DNA of 64,000 bases from Siphonodentalium dalli (lineage: Eukaryota; Mollusca; Scaphopoda; Gadilida; Siphonodentaliidae). A program made the position numbers and the translations under genes. Position 1 is the stretch's first letter. The number at the start of each line of letters is the position of its first letter. A model generated the notes under the pieces. That model saw only the letters and a list, made by a program, of their open reading frames with translations, had not been told where the DNA came from and made no database searches. This document shows, piece after piece, positions 27,986-41,356 of this stretch. The stretch is taken from contig CP136061.1 of assembly GCA_032622095.1 (NCBI GenBank), forward strand, positions 118,614,754 to 118,678,753, in the 5' to 3' direction.

Positions 27986-29209
27986 CAATGTAATTGCATT
28001 CACCCACTTTTCGATTACTTTGGTACAACTTACAGACGACATCCCTCATCAGATCGTCATCAAAATTCATATGGATCTTTTGGGTGACCACCAGATCGGA
28101 GGCATCAAATTTTTCAGAATTGTGATGAAAAATAAGTCTGCCGCTTTGCATGACTAAATCCTTTGGCACACCGTATATACAGACCACATCCCTCATCCGT
28201 AAACTTCATATTGATCTTCGGGGTGACCTATAGATGGGAGCCATCAATTGTGTTTAATTTCATTGGAAAACGTGGCCATCTTGGATTTTACTTTATATAC
28301 ATGTATATCTCTTCATGCTGACATCTAGTATTACTTAGACATTTTAACTTTAACTAATTCCTAATTGCTGCTATTGACTGTAACACTTGAAAAATTACCC
28401 CCCATCCAAGTTGAGCTACAGTGTTGACACCTTCATCTATTATAGAGCTATCCTTTCAATTTGGCACCATGGGGGTATTCCGGGACCAGGTGTGCTCCTT
28501 GTTTTATGTATGCAATTTTACCACCAGGAGCAGTTTTAACAACAACAGCCTGAGATGGTCATGGCTGGAGCTGAATGCATTGGCCTAAAAAAAATCTTTT
28601 TTTACCAGTTTTTCTTACATTCTTTAACAATTTTATAATTTTTAATGTGTTAAGCCAATGCATTCTCTTATATATGCGAGGTGACCTATGGTCGACTCGC
28701 ATATATAAGAGAATGCATTGGCACAGGGCCCTTCTGTTGGGTAAAGGGTTAAATGATATATTTTAATCTAAAATCATGTCAAATTGCACATAGAATACGC
28801 TGCATAATTACATTTAATTCACTCTCACTTTGCACAGTCAAATGAGTTTGTATATATGTAAACAATGAAATATTTTTCGCATTACATTACTGCTTTCAGT
28901 TGGCAACTCTTGTGGAGTTCAAAACAATTTTAATATTTTCTATGGAAATTAGTTAACTGTCACAGTTGTGACATTATATTACAGTTATTGGGGATTTTAT
29001 GTGAGCGGGGTCAACAATGCTAAACCCTGATATAGAAAGACATACACACAGGGCTTTGACGTAAAACAGTGTTATCCCAAACAATATCACTTGCTGGTTT
29101 CTGTCGAAGGAAACATGGATTCGGCATCGCTATTCCAATTATCAATCTTCATAATTTGTTGATCATCACTATAGAGAGAATGAGAATGTCTGTTTGTGTG
29201 TCTGTCAGC

Positions 29210-29670
29210 CAAGCCTGCATTTAGTGTGCCTGTCATTTGCAGAATGAGGTCCCCAGAGGGTGAATTTAGTGATGCTTTCCTGCATGCCGGGCTAGCATCG
29301 CCAAATTCACCCTCTGAGAACCTCATTCTGCATGACCTCATCTGCTATTGGAGACATAGACTGAGAATGAAGTTCCCAAATGGTGAATATCGTTATGTAC
29401 ACCCATTGGGAACCTCGATTATGCAATGTGTCATCTGCCAATTTGGGGATATAGATAAACTAAACTAAAAAAGAAATAGAATCTATGTGAAGAAGTTTCT
29501 ATAGTAAATTTGATAATAAAGTAACTTTCCAGAGAAGATGATGCCTTAGTAGAATGAGGTCCACAGAGGGTGAATTTAGTGATGCTAGCCCACTATGCGG
29601 GGTAGCGTCACTAAATTCACCCTCTGGGGACCTCATTCTGCAAATGACAGGTACACTAAACTCAGGCTTG
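29210..29670. mobile_element. Family B element, duplicate of B5
   Basis: Same structure as the copy 3943 nt upstream, including the CTGTCAGC and TTGTCAGC flanks, which shows that it was copied as part of the large duplication and not by a new insertion. Confidence 0.85.
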
Positions 29671-30008
29671 TTGTCAGCATTGTGAGAGTATGCGAGCATT
29701 TTATGCCAGGGACCCACCTGAAACATGCCATTAGCTTTATCAAGGATCTGTATATCCATGTACACTATTATTTCTGGGAAGTATTTCCATCTTGTAGTTA
29801 TCATGAAACAATTATGTCATTGCAAAATTAGAAATTCTAAAGCATATGTTGTCATCCAACTATTTAGTAAACAATAACATTTGGTCGTTAATTTTCACCA
29901 AAAAAAAAACGCATTATGTGAAAGAAGCCCATGACAAACTGAAGGTTGTGGTAAAGATTAAAGGCATACATATTACCGGTAATTACCCATGAATACAGTA
30001 AAACTTTG

Positions 30009-30492
30009 TTAAAGGACCACCAATTATTATAATTTTTTTTTTTTATAGCACTTGCCTTGATATACGGTTTTAATAACAATCAATGCCATAAAATATGATT
30101 AAAATACTATAATTCATCACCATTTGAAACGTCCCAGAAGATGCCCATAGAGAAATAGAAAACAGCTGAAATCATAGAAAGGTTTCCCCTGTTATGACTC
30201 CCAGAATGCAACAGAATTCAAATTGAAAATGTGTTTTCAATGGAAGTGGAATAACTCTATATTTAAGCTATAGAGTTATTCCCCCTCCATTGAAAATAAT
30301 CCACTTTTCCCACTACAATCCAGATGAACACAAAACACGTTGGTAACTCAACAAAAACAACATGTTCACAGTTTATTACACCGGATAAGTTGATAATACA
30401 ATGTTTTTGAGCTTTCTCTTTCAAATGGTATATAATATGGCATATATTTTATATATGTGATCTGGGGGTTCGAAAATTAAGTGATCCTTTAA
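30009..30492. mobile_element. TTAA-flanked MITE with central hairpin (copy 2)
   Basis: Same element as at 26065, with TTAA at 30009-30012 and 30489-30492. It holds an extra segment containing CATATATTTTATATATGTGA near 30440. Confidence 0.75.
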
Positions 30493-32589
30493 GTCGAATC
30501 GCGATTAATTAATCGACCGATTATTATTTTTGCAGTTATCCAGTCTTAACCATTCCCCCCCCCTCCCGAAAACAAGACTTATTTCAATAGTTAAAAGCAT
30601 ATATCCAGTTCAGAAATATATTAGTTAATATGTTGATATGAGCTTTAACATTGTTAAATGTTCTTTCAAATGAACATTTCTTGATCAAAATAAAGAGGAC
30701 TATTTAATTATGTTCAATAAAATACAGTTTGGCATGCACATACAAGGAAAATAAATGCACCTGCAAAGAAAGTAGACATATTGAAATGTTGGAATTGGAA
30801 ACAAGACAATAAGTTGCCAAAAATGCTGTTGATGTAGTACTATTTTGATTTACCATACCTGTTTTATATACAGCCACATTTAGAAATAATCAAGTCGACG
30901 TCTTAATTGAGTTTATACATGATGGCTCTAATCTGCATCATGTATAGTAATTAGTCAAATGATAAGAAACCAGTTAATTGACAAACAAGGCAACTGTGTG
31001 TGGCGATTTAAATGCTTTATTTAATTTTAACCTTTCATGGCGGGAGCTGCACTGTCGCAACATTAAAGACCCTGTGCCAATGCATTCTCTTATATATGTG
31101 AGTCGTTCATTTGAGAACTATAAATAATAAATATAATAACTAAAGTTTAAAGGTACTCAATCAGATTCGATTGTCCCCATATAATCAGATTTCAATAAAC
31201 AACAAAATTATTTGTAATGCCTCTCCAGTTATCAGAATTGATTAATTACCCACATATAATGCTAACCACTGTCAACTATAGTATAAAATCGCCCGAAACA
31301 TGTTATTTATCAACATGTTGTTCGATGAAATTTGGCCTTTTTATAAACAGAAAGCCTCTTGATTTTAGAGTTATCCATCTTCATCCACATCTTCTGAGCG
31401 TTTTGACAGACTTATATTATTTGCACATTTACCTTCTGTGTATCCAACTAGTGATGCAAGCACCTGTAGTACAATTTTATCCTCTACATGAAAAAATTAC
31501 TATACGGTCCAACTATTTCACCAACCATCACCTCATTTTCACCCATTATTTATTGCCCATGTCACAACTTGTTATACTGTGCATACAGAATTATTTGTAT
31601 CGAATAAAATATGGAGAAGAAAATAATAAAAATTATACAAAATAATTCGCATCTTGATTCTTTTCATCAAACATTTATGTTTCCAAGCCTACAAATAGTG
31701 TCTGTCATTGCAGAATGAAGTCCCCAGGATCAGAGTGAAGTTCCACAGTTGAAGTTGTGATGTTAACACATTACCGTTGTCACCTTGATTATATATTTTA
31801 TCTTTGCAAATTAGGGGATTTAGTAACCAAAAACAATGTTAATTTGAGACAGTATGGATACTACCCAGAAGGTGAGGCCAAAGCATAATGAGGTCCCCAG
31901 AGGGTTATTTTGGTGATGCTCACCCGCTGTGATTTCAATGTAATTACATTCACCCACTTTTCGATTACTTTGGTACAACTTACAGACGACATCCCTCATC
32001 AGATCGTCATCAAAATTCATATGGATCTTTTGGGTGACCACCAGATCGGAGGCATCAAATTTTTCAGAATTGTGATGAAAAATAAGTCTGCCGCTTTTCA
32101 TGACTAAATCCTTTGGCACACCGTATATACAGACCACATCCCTCATCCGTAAACTTCATATTGATCTTCGGGGTGACCTATAGATGGGAGCCATCAATTG
32201 TGTTTAATTTCATTGGAAATCGTAGCCATCTTGGATTTTACTTTATATACATGTATATCTCTTCATGCTGACATCTAGTATTACTTAGACATTTTAACTT
32301 TAACTTATTCCTAATTGCTGCTATTGACTGTAACACTTGAAAAATTACCCCCCATCCAAGTTGAGCTACAGTGTTGACACCTTCATCTATTATAGAGCTA
32401 TCCTTTCAATTTGGCACCATGGGGGTATTCCGGGACCAGGTGTGCTCCTTGTTTTATGTATGCAGTTTTAACAACAACAGCCTGAGATGGTCATGGCTGG
32501 AGCTGTGTTTGTCAACCCAACCGTGGAAAGACACGGTCCCATATTACCGTTTTATGAAATATGTATTTCAAAGTAATTATATTATAAGC

Positions 32590-32830
32590 GAGATCACTGG
32601 GTCGCGGCCGTATTGGATTCACCCAGTTGCGTTCCGTGGTTTCAGAGATTCTTCCAGCCCAAGTTCCGTGGTTTTAGTGCTACTGGTCAAAGTTTTTGAG
32701 TAGCATTTCCAAAAATAGATCTTTTGAATTATTCATGACTTCCATAGATGGAATGCTACTCCACTGAAACCACGGAACCGGACTGGTTGATCCAATACGC
32801 CCGCGAGTTGGTGAGAGCGCGTATTGACGA
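32590..32830. repeat. Foldback repeat
   Basis: TTCCGTGGTTTTAGTGCTAC pairs imperfectly with GAATGCTACTCCACTGAAACCACGG. Further out GCGGCCGTATTGGATT pairs with GATCCAATACGCCCGC. The ends are not defined. Confidence 0.55.
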
Positions 32831-33565
32831 CTTTTCCATGAAGGCTCAATATCACATGTGATGATTCCGATTAACTGTGTTAACACCAAACATTTGGTTT
32901 GAGTTATACCTTGGAATGTACGCCACTTTAAAGGGAAAATGTCCACTCTTTGCACCAGGATCTGTGCGTTGCGGTGGGAAAATAGTTTTCACCATCGCTC
33001 CCGGTTAGATGTAAATTTCACGCAATCAGACAAGCGAGTTGGGGTGACATTAATGCCATGTGAGAATGCGATAATTTGTTTATATATACACCAAATAGCT
33101 TGGAATTTGAATATTGACGACTTCTATTTATTTGAAAATGTGGCCAATGTACATATAAAAAATTGTTTTTATCGTACAATCAATTCAATTCGTTTAATCT
33201 TGTCGACCCATACATAATACATAGGTATTAAGATAACATACAATACATTTATGTACATGGCTTACATAATAAATATTCAAATGATATACATTATAATATA
33301 TGAACAGTATTTACAAATGTGGCATTAAATATTCAAATGATATACATTATAATATATGAACAGTATTTACAAGTGTGTGATAACCATTCAGAAAACCTAC
33401 ACTGTTCACACTTTTCTGAATGCGTGTATATCTCGTTTATACAATGGCACACAATCCCAGTTCAATATTCCCACTTTTCATCGAACAAATCAGGCCAACA
33501 TGCATGTCATATGCAGAAATTATGGCACTTTTATAGCACATGTATGATATACATATATAGCACAC

Positions 33566-34762
33566 CAGGGTTGGGGCATGCCAACGTACAATTATATTTG
33601 ATTTACATGATTACTGATTACATTTTTCCCCAATGTAATCGCTTACGATTACAATTACTTTAGTAAATGTAATCGATTACTTTTTTATTACATCTGATTA
33701 CAATTGTTAGTGTCCAACCATTTTGATAGCATAGGAGTAAATAATGAAACAAATCAAATTTTATTGAATAAAACATCACTGCATAACATGGACACAAGAA
33801 GCGACTGAAACAATAGAAAGAAGCAAACAATCAACACATAAACTTTTTACATTTATATGTATTGGTGAATATATTACGCATATATTATTTATGTGTATTT
33901 ATTTATGTAAACATATTTTTAATATATTTTTAAATTTTCTTACATGCATTGAAACTAACGCATAATATAATTTTTTTATTTGAATTGCTTTATTTCACTC
34001 AATCATAATCTGTATGCAATACAGAGTGAAAAACGTATTTACAGACCTATATATGTACACCATAATGAAACTTTTATTAGAAACAATTGTAAATTATTTG
34101 CATGTTCTGTTAGATTCAATAACCAACACAATGAAAATAACACTAAAGTTTATTTGATGATTACCCATTGATATCCTGATTAGGATTAAATGAGGCTTAA
34201 CTCCATCAGTGCAGTAAATGACAAACCAGCTAATAAGGTCTACCGATGTACATCACACCTGCTTTGTTCAGTTAATTAGCCCTATTGTACCAGTGTGACT
34301 CTGCATACATTGTCTGTAGTTGTCCCAATAATATTTAATCCTAATTGAAGTTGGCTAGCCTATTTTATTCATATTAGAACATTTCATTGTCTGTATCATA
34401 AGTTTATTGCTATACATGCTGTATACAACATTTCAACAAGTGTGTTTTATCTGTGTCCACTGTCCGGCATAATGTACACAGTGTACCACATGAAAAAAAT
34501 GTACTACCTTTCTGATATGATGTTTGTATCTGTGCACACTCCACAGTGTTACATTGTGAGAATTATGAATATCCAATAGCTATTATGGATATTTTAGTAA
34601 AAGTAATCAAAATGTAATCATGATTACAGGTATATTTGAAAGTAATCGATTACGATTACTTGTAATAAAAAAATGTCATGATTAATGATTACAGGTGATT
34701 ACTCCAAATTTTGTAATCGATTACTTTGATTACGAACACTGATTACGATTACATCAACCCTG
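33566..34762. mobile_element. Non-autonomous hAT-like element with AATCGATTAC repeats
   Basis: Ends CAGGGTTG and CAACCCTG. Flanking 8-mers TAGCACAC (33558-33565) and TAGAACAC (34763-34770) differ at one base. Both sub-terminal regions carry many copies of a GTAATCGATTAC-type motif in opposite orientation. The 0.8-kb core is AT-rich with no transposase frame. Confidence 0.83.
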
Positions 34763-34770
34763 TAGAACAC

Positions 34771-35454
34771 AAAAGTTTGTTATGAAATGTGTGTAGCGGG
34801 TTTTCAATTTACGATTATCTGCGATTTTGCTCAAATTGAACATCCAAACTAAGCTCAAACAAATACCTCCGATCACAATCAAGCCCAGTGTGAATGCAAG
34901 TTTTAGAAAGAGAGCATAACGCAATCGTATTCTCCACGTATAGACATGATGGTAGGTCATTGTGCCAAGCAGGTGGGGGATTGTTGACGAAGATCAATAT
35001 ATATTCAGAGCATATTTTCCCATTTTGTTGCTATTCCTGGTCCTACATATACCTGCAAATACACTTTATTATATACTGGCGGGAATGGTAACACCTCATA
35101 TCATGGCACAATTATTAATTTTCAACCGTTACAAAACCATCTGTATATTTTTGAATGCATTCGCAGATGAAAAACGATCTGTTTCGTACATAATTGATAA
35201 ATGATGGAATTTCACACGGGGCATTGATTGCATTGGGAATTGGTACCATTGCCAAATCTATAGGTCTACTTACGCATTTAGCTGCATGGGAAAGGAACAA
35301 TGGATATTAATTGCATTCAATAACATTTATTGTGAAACAAAATGTGTAAAAGACTCTGTCTAAAATAAAGAGATATAAACTTGATGATAAACAAATACAA
35401 TTTTCTTTTTAAAATCATTAAAGCCCCACTGACACTTCACGACTGTGGTCGGAG
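34771..35454. other. Unassigned sequence
   Basis: Between two transposons. Short frames of 60-80 codons occur on both strands, but none shows a domain, a splice pattern or a homologue I recognise. Confidence 0.4.
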
Positions 35455-35854
35455 TTAACCCTTTACCCAACAAACCGGCCAAAACCGGCCAAATAAAGCT
35501 TCAACAGCCTAAAATATCTTCGGTCTGTCTCAATAGAACCATACAAATATGGATATGATTGGAACCGGCTCCTTGACCACATTGTGGTAGTTACAGTTAT
35601 GCCCTGTGCCAATGCATTCTCTTATATATGCGAGTCGACCATAGGTCGCCTCGCATATATAAGAGAATGCATTGGCTTAAAAAAAATCTTTTTTAACACT
35701 TTTTTACCATTTGTTCTTACATTCTTTAACAATCTTATAATTTTTAATGTGTTAAGCCAATGCATTCTCTTATATATGCGAGGCGACCTATGGTCGACTC
35801 GCATATATAAGAGAATGCATTGGCACAGGGCCCTTCTGTTGGGTAAAGGGTTAA
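35455..35854. mobile_element. Family A MITE, full copy A15
   Basis: TTAA at 35455-35458 and 35851-35854. Two near-perfect hairpins, and termini identical to A12 over the GTTGGGTAAAGGGTTAA region. The flanks (GACTGTGGTCGGAG and GTGGTCAAGTCGAACTGTG) suggest that it sits inside another repeat. Confidence 0.88.
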
Positions 35855-36110
35855 AGTGGTCAAGTCGAACTGTGACCATGCACCATCGTAGTCAAAAATA
35901 TAATCCACATAAAAATATGAAACTCTCAACTATAAACCGTTCGTTCATTGCAACAAGGTTGTAAATTATTTCCTATTTTCGCACCAGTGTATACGTCATA
36001 TATAAGTATACACCAATTCAGGCTCCACATTGTAAATTACATCCCAGGCTATATATGACCTTGCCGGCCTTCACTGGGTATACGTGCAAATATTATTTTG
36101 GTGCTATCTT

Positions 36111-36212
36111 CTCTATCTATCTATCTATCTGTCTGTCTGTATGTATGTCAGTCTGTCTCTGTATGTCTGTCTGTCTGTCTCTCTCCGTCTCTCTATCGCC
36201 CCCCCCCCCCCA
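36111..36212. repeat. CTAT/CTGT microsatellite with C-run
   Basis: A (CTAT)n run passes into (CTGT)n with variants and then a run of about 14 C. Confidence 0.9.
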
Positions 36213-36239
36213 CTCGCACGTAGATCGCTTGATTAAAAC

Positions 36240-37327
36240 CGGTAAGAGATAAAAAAAACATTCGCCATATTTTGCAGCTTTAATTTATTTCGTGTTTGGT
36301 GAGCGGAATCTGTGCGTTGCGGTGGGTCTGTGTATAGCGGCTCACCGGCGGGAAAACAGCTTTCACCATCGCTCCCGGTTATTACGCGCGCCGCGTGTAT
36401 ACTGTCCTAGAGATTCTAGATAGCTGTGGGCGCTGACATTAACATGGGTGTTTTATTTGTAGAATGCATGGGAAATTTTGGGATGATTAAAAGTCGAACT
36501 GCGAGCCGGAGGCCGAGTCCGGTAAAAGGTGTAGTTGGGAATTTCAATTTCGTTTATTGTCGTTAATTAACGTTATGTCAATAATGTTGATTTTTGGTTT
36601 GTGATAAGCTATGTCAATTACAAATAAAAGAAATGAAAAAGATAATTTGTAAGTCTTATATTTCAACTTTTATAGACTTTTTTCGTTTTCCAGCCCACAA
36701 GGGGTTGTGGTCGGAGACGGCGGAGACGGCCGCCGGTTCTTTAATTATGTGCTGGTTGTTATTGTTATTTTAACGGTATTCTGAGTTGGTCATTCGCGAA
36801 ACCAATATATTTTATATTCTATAATTACAATCATGGGTATAATATATAATCTTGAGCGCGTTACCATTTCTGACATTGGTTTTCTTGTACTACTATGTTT
36901 GATCCAAACATATCGTGTACGTTTCACAGCAACCAGAGAGCTTGTATGTGGAACTTCGCCCACAATCAAACATGCATGCACTGCACATGCGCACCTTGTT
37001 CAAACTTTATAATATTTGGGACAAGCCCGCATTTCAAAGAATTCACGTTTGTCAAAGAAATCTATAATATTTATTGCTTCAAGGATTGCTTCATTGGTTA
37101 CGCCTATCATCGATGTTTACATAGAAAAAAGACAGCTTTCTCGAAAACAACTTGTTTATGGGACAAAACTTACGCGAACGGGGAGCGATGGGAAATCTGT
37201 TTTCCCGCTGTGACATAGCCACCGCAAAGCACAGTTCCGGGTGCAAGGAGTGATATCAAATTTAAAAATCACAGTTGATACTTCAAATCGGGCATTATCA
37301 CTGTTGAAAGTTGTTCCAGTGGACCAC
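36240..37327. other. Unassigned sequence, short repeat of 32.95 kb
   Basis: ATCTGTGCGTTGCGGTGGG and TTCACCATCGCTCCCGGTTA near 36308-36381 also occur near 32960-33005 in shorter form, so this is part of a dispersed repeat. No gene is supported here. Confidence 0.45.
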
Positions 37328-37967
37328 TTAAAGGGATACTGTACACAGAGATAGGCAATTTTTTTATTTACTCCCATTGACATAACTTTCAAGTTAGATT
37401 GTGTTCGTGTTATATGAGTTTCGTATAAACCTAATTTAGCGACGAAAATATTGATCTTGGAAATAAAAATATTACGATTTCAAACTACGCGCCATGTTTT
37501 TGACCTTCACCGGAGAAGACGCAGGTTGCAGGATGAACCGGAAGTTCAATTGATGCCTGCAATCTCTCCCATCGAACAATCTCACCCCCTATAAAAATAC
37601 TTGACACTTTATGAATCTTGTTTCTTCTCTTTTTTTCCAAATTGGTTATAGCGGGACTTCCTTTTGCATGTAACATGTTTTGTTCGCAACTCAATAATGT
37701 TCGTCGTAAACGGCCGTCGATAAAAGACATCCAACATGTGAGATCTCAAGAACGGTAACTCGTAATGGCATAATTCGCCATTTTATGACTCCAGCCATAA
37801 ATTCATTTATATTAAATAATTCAATTTGACTTTTGTGATAGCCTGTTAACCGGAACGTTTTCAGTAGACATCGTCGACTCAAATACGTTATTTTAAAATA
37901 TAATATTGATATTAGATCGCAATTGTTACCGGGAATTTATTGAAATTGGCGTACAGTACCCCTTTAA
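37328..37967. mobile_element. TTAA-flanked element of 640 bp
   Basis: TTAA at 37328-37331 and 37964-37967. Ends AGGGATACTGTACAC and GCGTACAGTACCCCT form the inverted repeat. The interior has no long frame. The terminus belongs to the same type as the element at 5425-5680. Confidence 0.75.
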
Positions 37968-39180
37968 GGCCTTTCCATCCATCCCAAGTTCTTCGTCGTT
38001 CTCGTTGCTATATGGTCGACGAGGGGTAACTCTAAATGATGTTCACTCTCTGTTTAAGTTAAGGTTAGATGTTGAGTTATGTCTCCTGTCTAGTGATCAA
38101 TGCCTCTCATTTTCAAAACTTCTCAAATTAAGATGCACACGTAGTCCAGCCAACATACTAGGGTTTGACCTTGACAAAATTTGTACTGAAATAGTTTTAT
38201 AATTTTATTTTTAATCAATACACAATTCTAATGAACATATATATCAAAAATCCTCCACGACAGATATGTGCGGGACGTTTCAGAATCGATTATATTCTGG
38301 GGGTGCCCGATATCGACAAATTCAGCGCTCGTCGTTATGGGGTAGGGTTGGATATCATGCGTATTTCGTGACAGTTTGGGAGAAAAACTGGCTGCAAATG
38401 ATTACTCTTGCCACATGGATCACAAGTCGTGGAATATCACTGCGCTCAAAATCAAAATGGTGTCCACAAATAGACAAAATCGAATTAAATTAACATTTTG
38501 GGCAAAATTGAATAGCTAGTCCTATAAGTTTGAACAAACACTCGAATGATGGGAGGACGAATGGTTGCAGAGTATAGGAGAAACTAAGAATCAGAGATGT
38601 ATGAATTCTCTCTAATATATACCACGAGAGAGCAAGCGAAAGCAGGGTCTCATACAACGGTTAAATCAGGACTTTTGGGCGCCCAGAAACTGTACTTTTT
38701 ATCTTGAATCGTGTGAGATATGTGTAATTAAACAGCTAAGCGGGATTTATTATGGATGTACTGATTCTGTGACCTGTTCTAGAAGCAGAAATATATGTGC
38801 TCAGAGCAGTATCACGAATATGGACGTGACCGATCATCATTTATTTTGATACCTACACATCAAACCTTTTAAAAATCCACTGCTATAAAAGAGTATAGGC
38901 TTATGCGATATCCACAGAGTTCATGGAGTCCTGGGTAAAACGTGTACATCCAATATCTAAAAATAGTAGTCATTGTTCTCTCCGATCAAGTGATGAAACT
39001 TGTATATATATTTCGCTTTTATCACAGAAATGCATGGTGGTAGACTATGAACTCAATTTATCAAAAGTACAAAAGATCTTCAATAAATTCTAAATTGACC
39101 AACATTGCCTATACATACTCTGTGGCAGAGATAGCGTTTACATCTAGAAATAATATATCGAGAACAGGAGCCTGTGGTAG
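37968..39180. other. Unassigned sequence
   Basis: A 98-codon frame ends at 38202 but has no domain I recognise. Nothing else is supported. Confidence 0.35.
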
Positions 39181-39345
39181 AGAATACGTACAATTTTTGT
39201 TTGAATACTGAAATATCTCATGAGTGTATGGAAAGAAATATCGAATGTTCACGAGCGGCTGCAAGCCGGGAGTGAAAATTCGATATTTCTTTTTAGACAC
39301 GAATGAGATGTTTTAGGTATTCAAACAAAAAACTGTAGGTATTCC
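39181..39345. repeat. Foldback hairpin
   Basis: TTTTTGTTTGAATACTGAAA with GAAAGAAATATCGAAT pairs with ATTCGATATTTCTTT and AGGTATTCAAACAAAAA. The loop holds CGGCTGCAAGCCGG, itself a small stem. Confidence 0.6.
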
Positions 39346-40469
39346 AGCTGGGTATTCTTTTTATTATATTAAACTTATTAAAGCCCAAAGTTGCTAAATT
39401 ATGCGGCATTTTTACTTTTAATAGTACAGCAATTTGAACAATACTCGGGAAGAATACTTCCTACTGACCAGAAGTGCACAATTACCTATATAGATAAAGC
39501 AACAAGACTCATACAAAGAAATGAAACACCGTATAACACCCATTTCAAGAGTGTCTGTTTCAACTTTATACGCGCGTGTGATTTTCTTCGGAAAGTATTT
39601 CGCTTGTTTTACTTCTGCCTTCTACGTATGGTGTTTCTCCTGTGAAAGGACGGATTAAATTATAACAGACAACTCTTGTTGCTAATAAGGTTATAATTGG
39701 TTATATAACCGATAAATTTGCAGAAAATTACTACAACGCGCGGTTATAGAATTTGTTTCGCTCGCTTAAACCACCCGGCAGGCTATAGTGAAATATAACG
39801 AAACCTACAGTCAACTAACGACATCGTATTTCACTGTGGCTCGAGCTAAGAGATACATACCAAGATCTACGTTTCGGTAATTTCCCGCAAGCATATACTA
39901 AATAAAGGCCACATACATGTATACCCGAAATGTACTACGCTGTCTGCAATCGAATCACCGCGTGTTTCCCTTTCTCCCTGATGTTACACATATCTGCTGC
40001 TCGCAAAACTATAAATAGCAACATTGAGTGAAGGGTCAACGCACAAATATCAGCTTTAAACACTGACCACCTGATATTTAGCACAAGTTCGCGGGTGCCA
40101 TGGTATAATGGCAATATATTTTCAAACAACAAGATACTGAAATGAATATGTGCGTTGCGTGATAGCATATTCCTGTTGTAAAGTGCCGACTGAAGTAATT
40201 TGAACACAATTGTCTACTATAAGCAACCGGTTTGGTAGCAGCACGAAAACTAGTGTTACATAAATTTTACGATGTACCGTCTCTTTGATCTTGTCCGATG
40301 GGGTGATAGCCGATAATCTTTTGAAAGAGATGGTGAATTCTTTGCAGTATAATAAGCATTGCGACATACGGGCATGGTCTATTATCACGGAGTGTTGAAA
40401 ATTCCGGAAATGTAACTAGTATTTTACCGCAAAGGTATTGACTTGAATTTCTGCGTTACATTCAATAAT

Positions 40470-41356
40470 TAATTATCATGCCGAATGAAACTACCACGCA
40501 CTGTGGCGAAACATTACTTCGTGTGCTGAATGCCCGAAATTATTATTTTGACCCGACTAATCACACCAAATTTGATTTTAATCGACCCATACTATCCGCT
40601 GTCAGTTCAAAGTCCAGCTAATCCACGTTACTTCATGATTGGAAAGTGATCAGACAGAAAACGTGTACATAATATAATTGTTCTTGCAAAGAGACGAATA
40701 TTTTTCAATCCAATTAGTATTTTCTCCTAACCTATATGGCGATTACGTCACACACCACATAGGGAACTTACTGTGATAGTATTGTTAAATGTAGTTGTAG
40801 ACGCACCAAATTAGGGTTTTATTTTACAATTCCGACGTAGAATGCGCGCGAATCTAAATAAGGAAATGACGCACTATATATCGTGACTCTGCTTATAAAC
40901 AATTCACCGCATGTTTTGCGAGAAACTAAACAATATTTGACAACAAAGCGTGTTTTGTGAATAATGTCGCATCCATGTCTTCATTATGCTATACTATTAG
41001 TATAATCATGAGGAAATTTATATCACAATTTGATAAATGTTATTTCTAAATTATAACCTACAACGAAGGCCGACCGTCCCTTTAAGCAGAAAAACCAAAC
41101 TTTTAAAGACGTAAATCATTGGGTTTGAATTGCGTTGAAGTGACCAATTAAAACAGACCCATCTGAAGGATTTATAGGTCACGGTCACTCCAACGCAATT
41201 CAAACCCAATTATTTATGTCTTTAAACGTTCTGGTTGTTTTCTTAGAATACATCCAACAGTCGGGTCAAAACTAATAATTTCGGGCATGCAACATACGTA
41301 GTAATGTCCCGCCACACAGTGCATGCGAGATAGTTTCATTCGGCATGGTGATTAAT
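40470..41356. mobile_element. Foldback element nested in the left arm
   Basis: It starts ATCATGCCGAATGAAACTA and ends with the complement TAGTTTCATTCGGCATGGT. Inner pairs include CCCGAAATTATTATTTTGAC with its complement near 41270. A strong inner palindrome lies at 41108-41228 (AATTGCGTTG...CAACGCAATT). Its removal restores continuity of the larger arm with the 46980 side. ATTAAT occurs at both flanks. Confidence 0.7.

Larger units (their letters stand above)
24614..28573. repeat. Tandem duplication of about 3.96 kb, copy 1
   Basis: It starts at AATGCATTGGCCTATAAC in the first hairpin of A12 and ends in ATGGCTGGAGCTG. It is followed directly by copy 2. It contains half of A12, family B copy B5, a TTAA element, a family A fragment and a dispersed repeat. 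Frames of 142 aa (27245) and 159 aa (27717, minus) show no domain. Differences from copy 2 are few and mainly small indels. Confidence 0.92.
28574..32505. repeat. Tandem duplication of about 3.96 kb, copy 2
   Basis: It begins at AATGCATTGGCCTAAAAAAA inside a half hairpin and ends at GCTGGAGCTG, followed by unique sequence. Against copy 1 it lacks 17 nt near 24850, 20 nt near 27862 and 18 nt near 28513, carries an extra insertion of about 27 nt near 30440, and has a shorter C-run. Its family B copy is at 29210-29670 and its TTAA element at 30009-30492. Confidence 0.92.

Noticed and set aside
27245-28196. 142-codon plus and 159-codon minus frames in the tandem duplication
   Set aside because: Both lie in dispersed repeat DNA, with a diverged relative in an LRIG intron, and have no domain. 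They are duplicated only because the whole unit is.
39391-39645. 84-codon frame at 39391 and similar short frames at 37906 and 45232
   Set aside because: They have no conserved motif, splice context or codon bias that I can see. Chance frames of this size are expected in AT-rich DNA.
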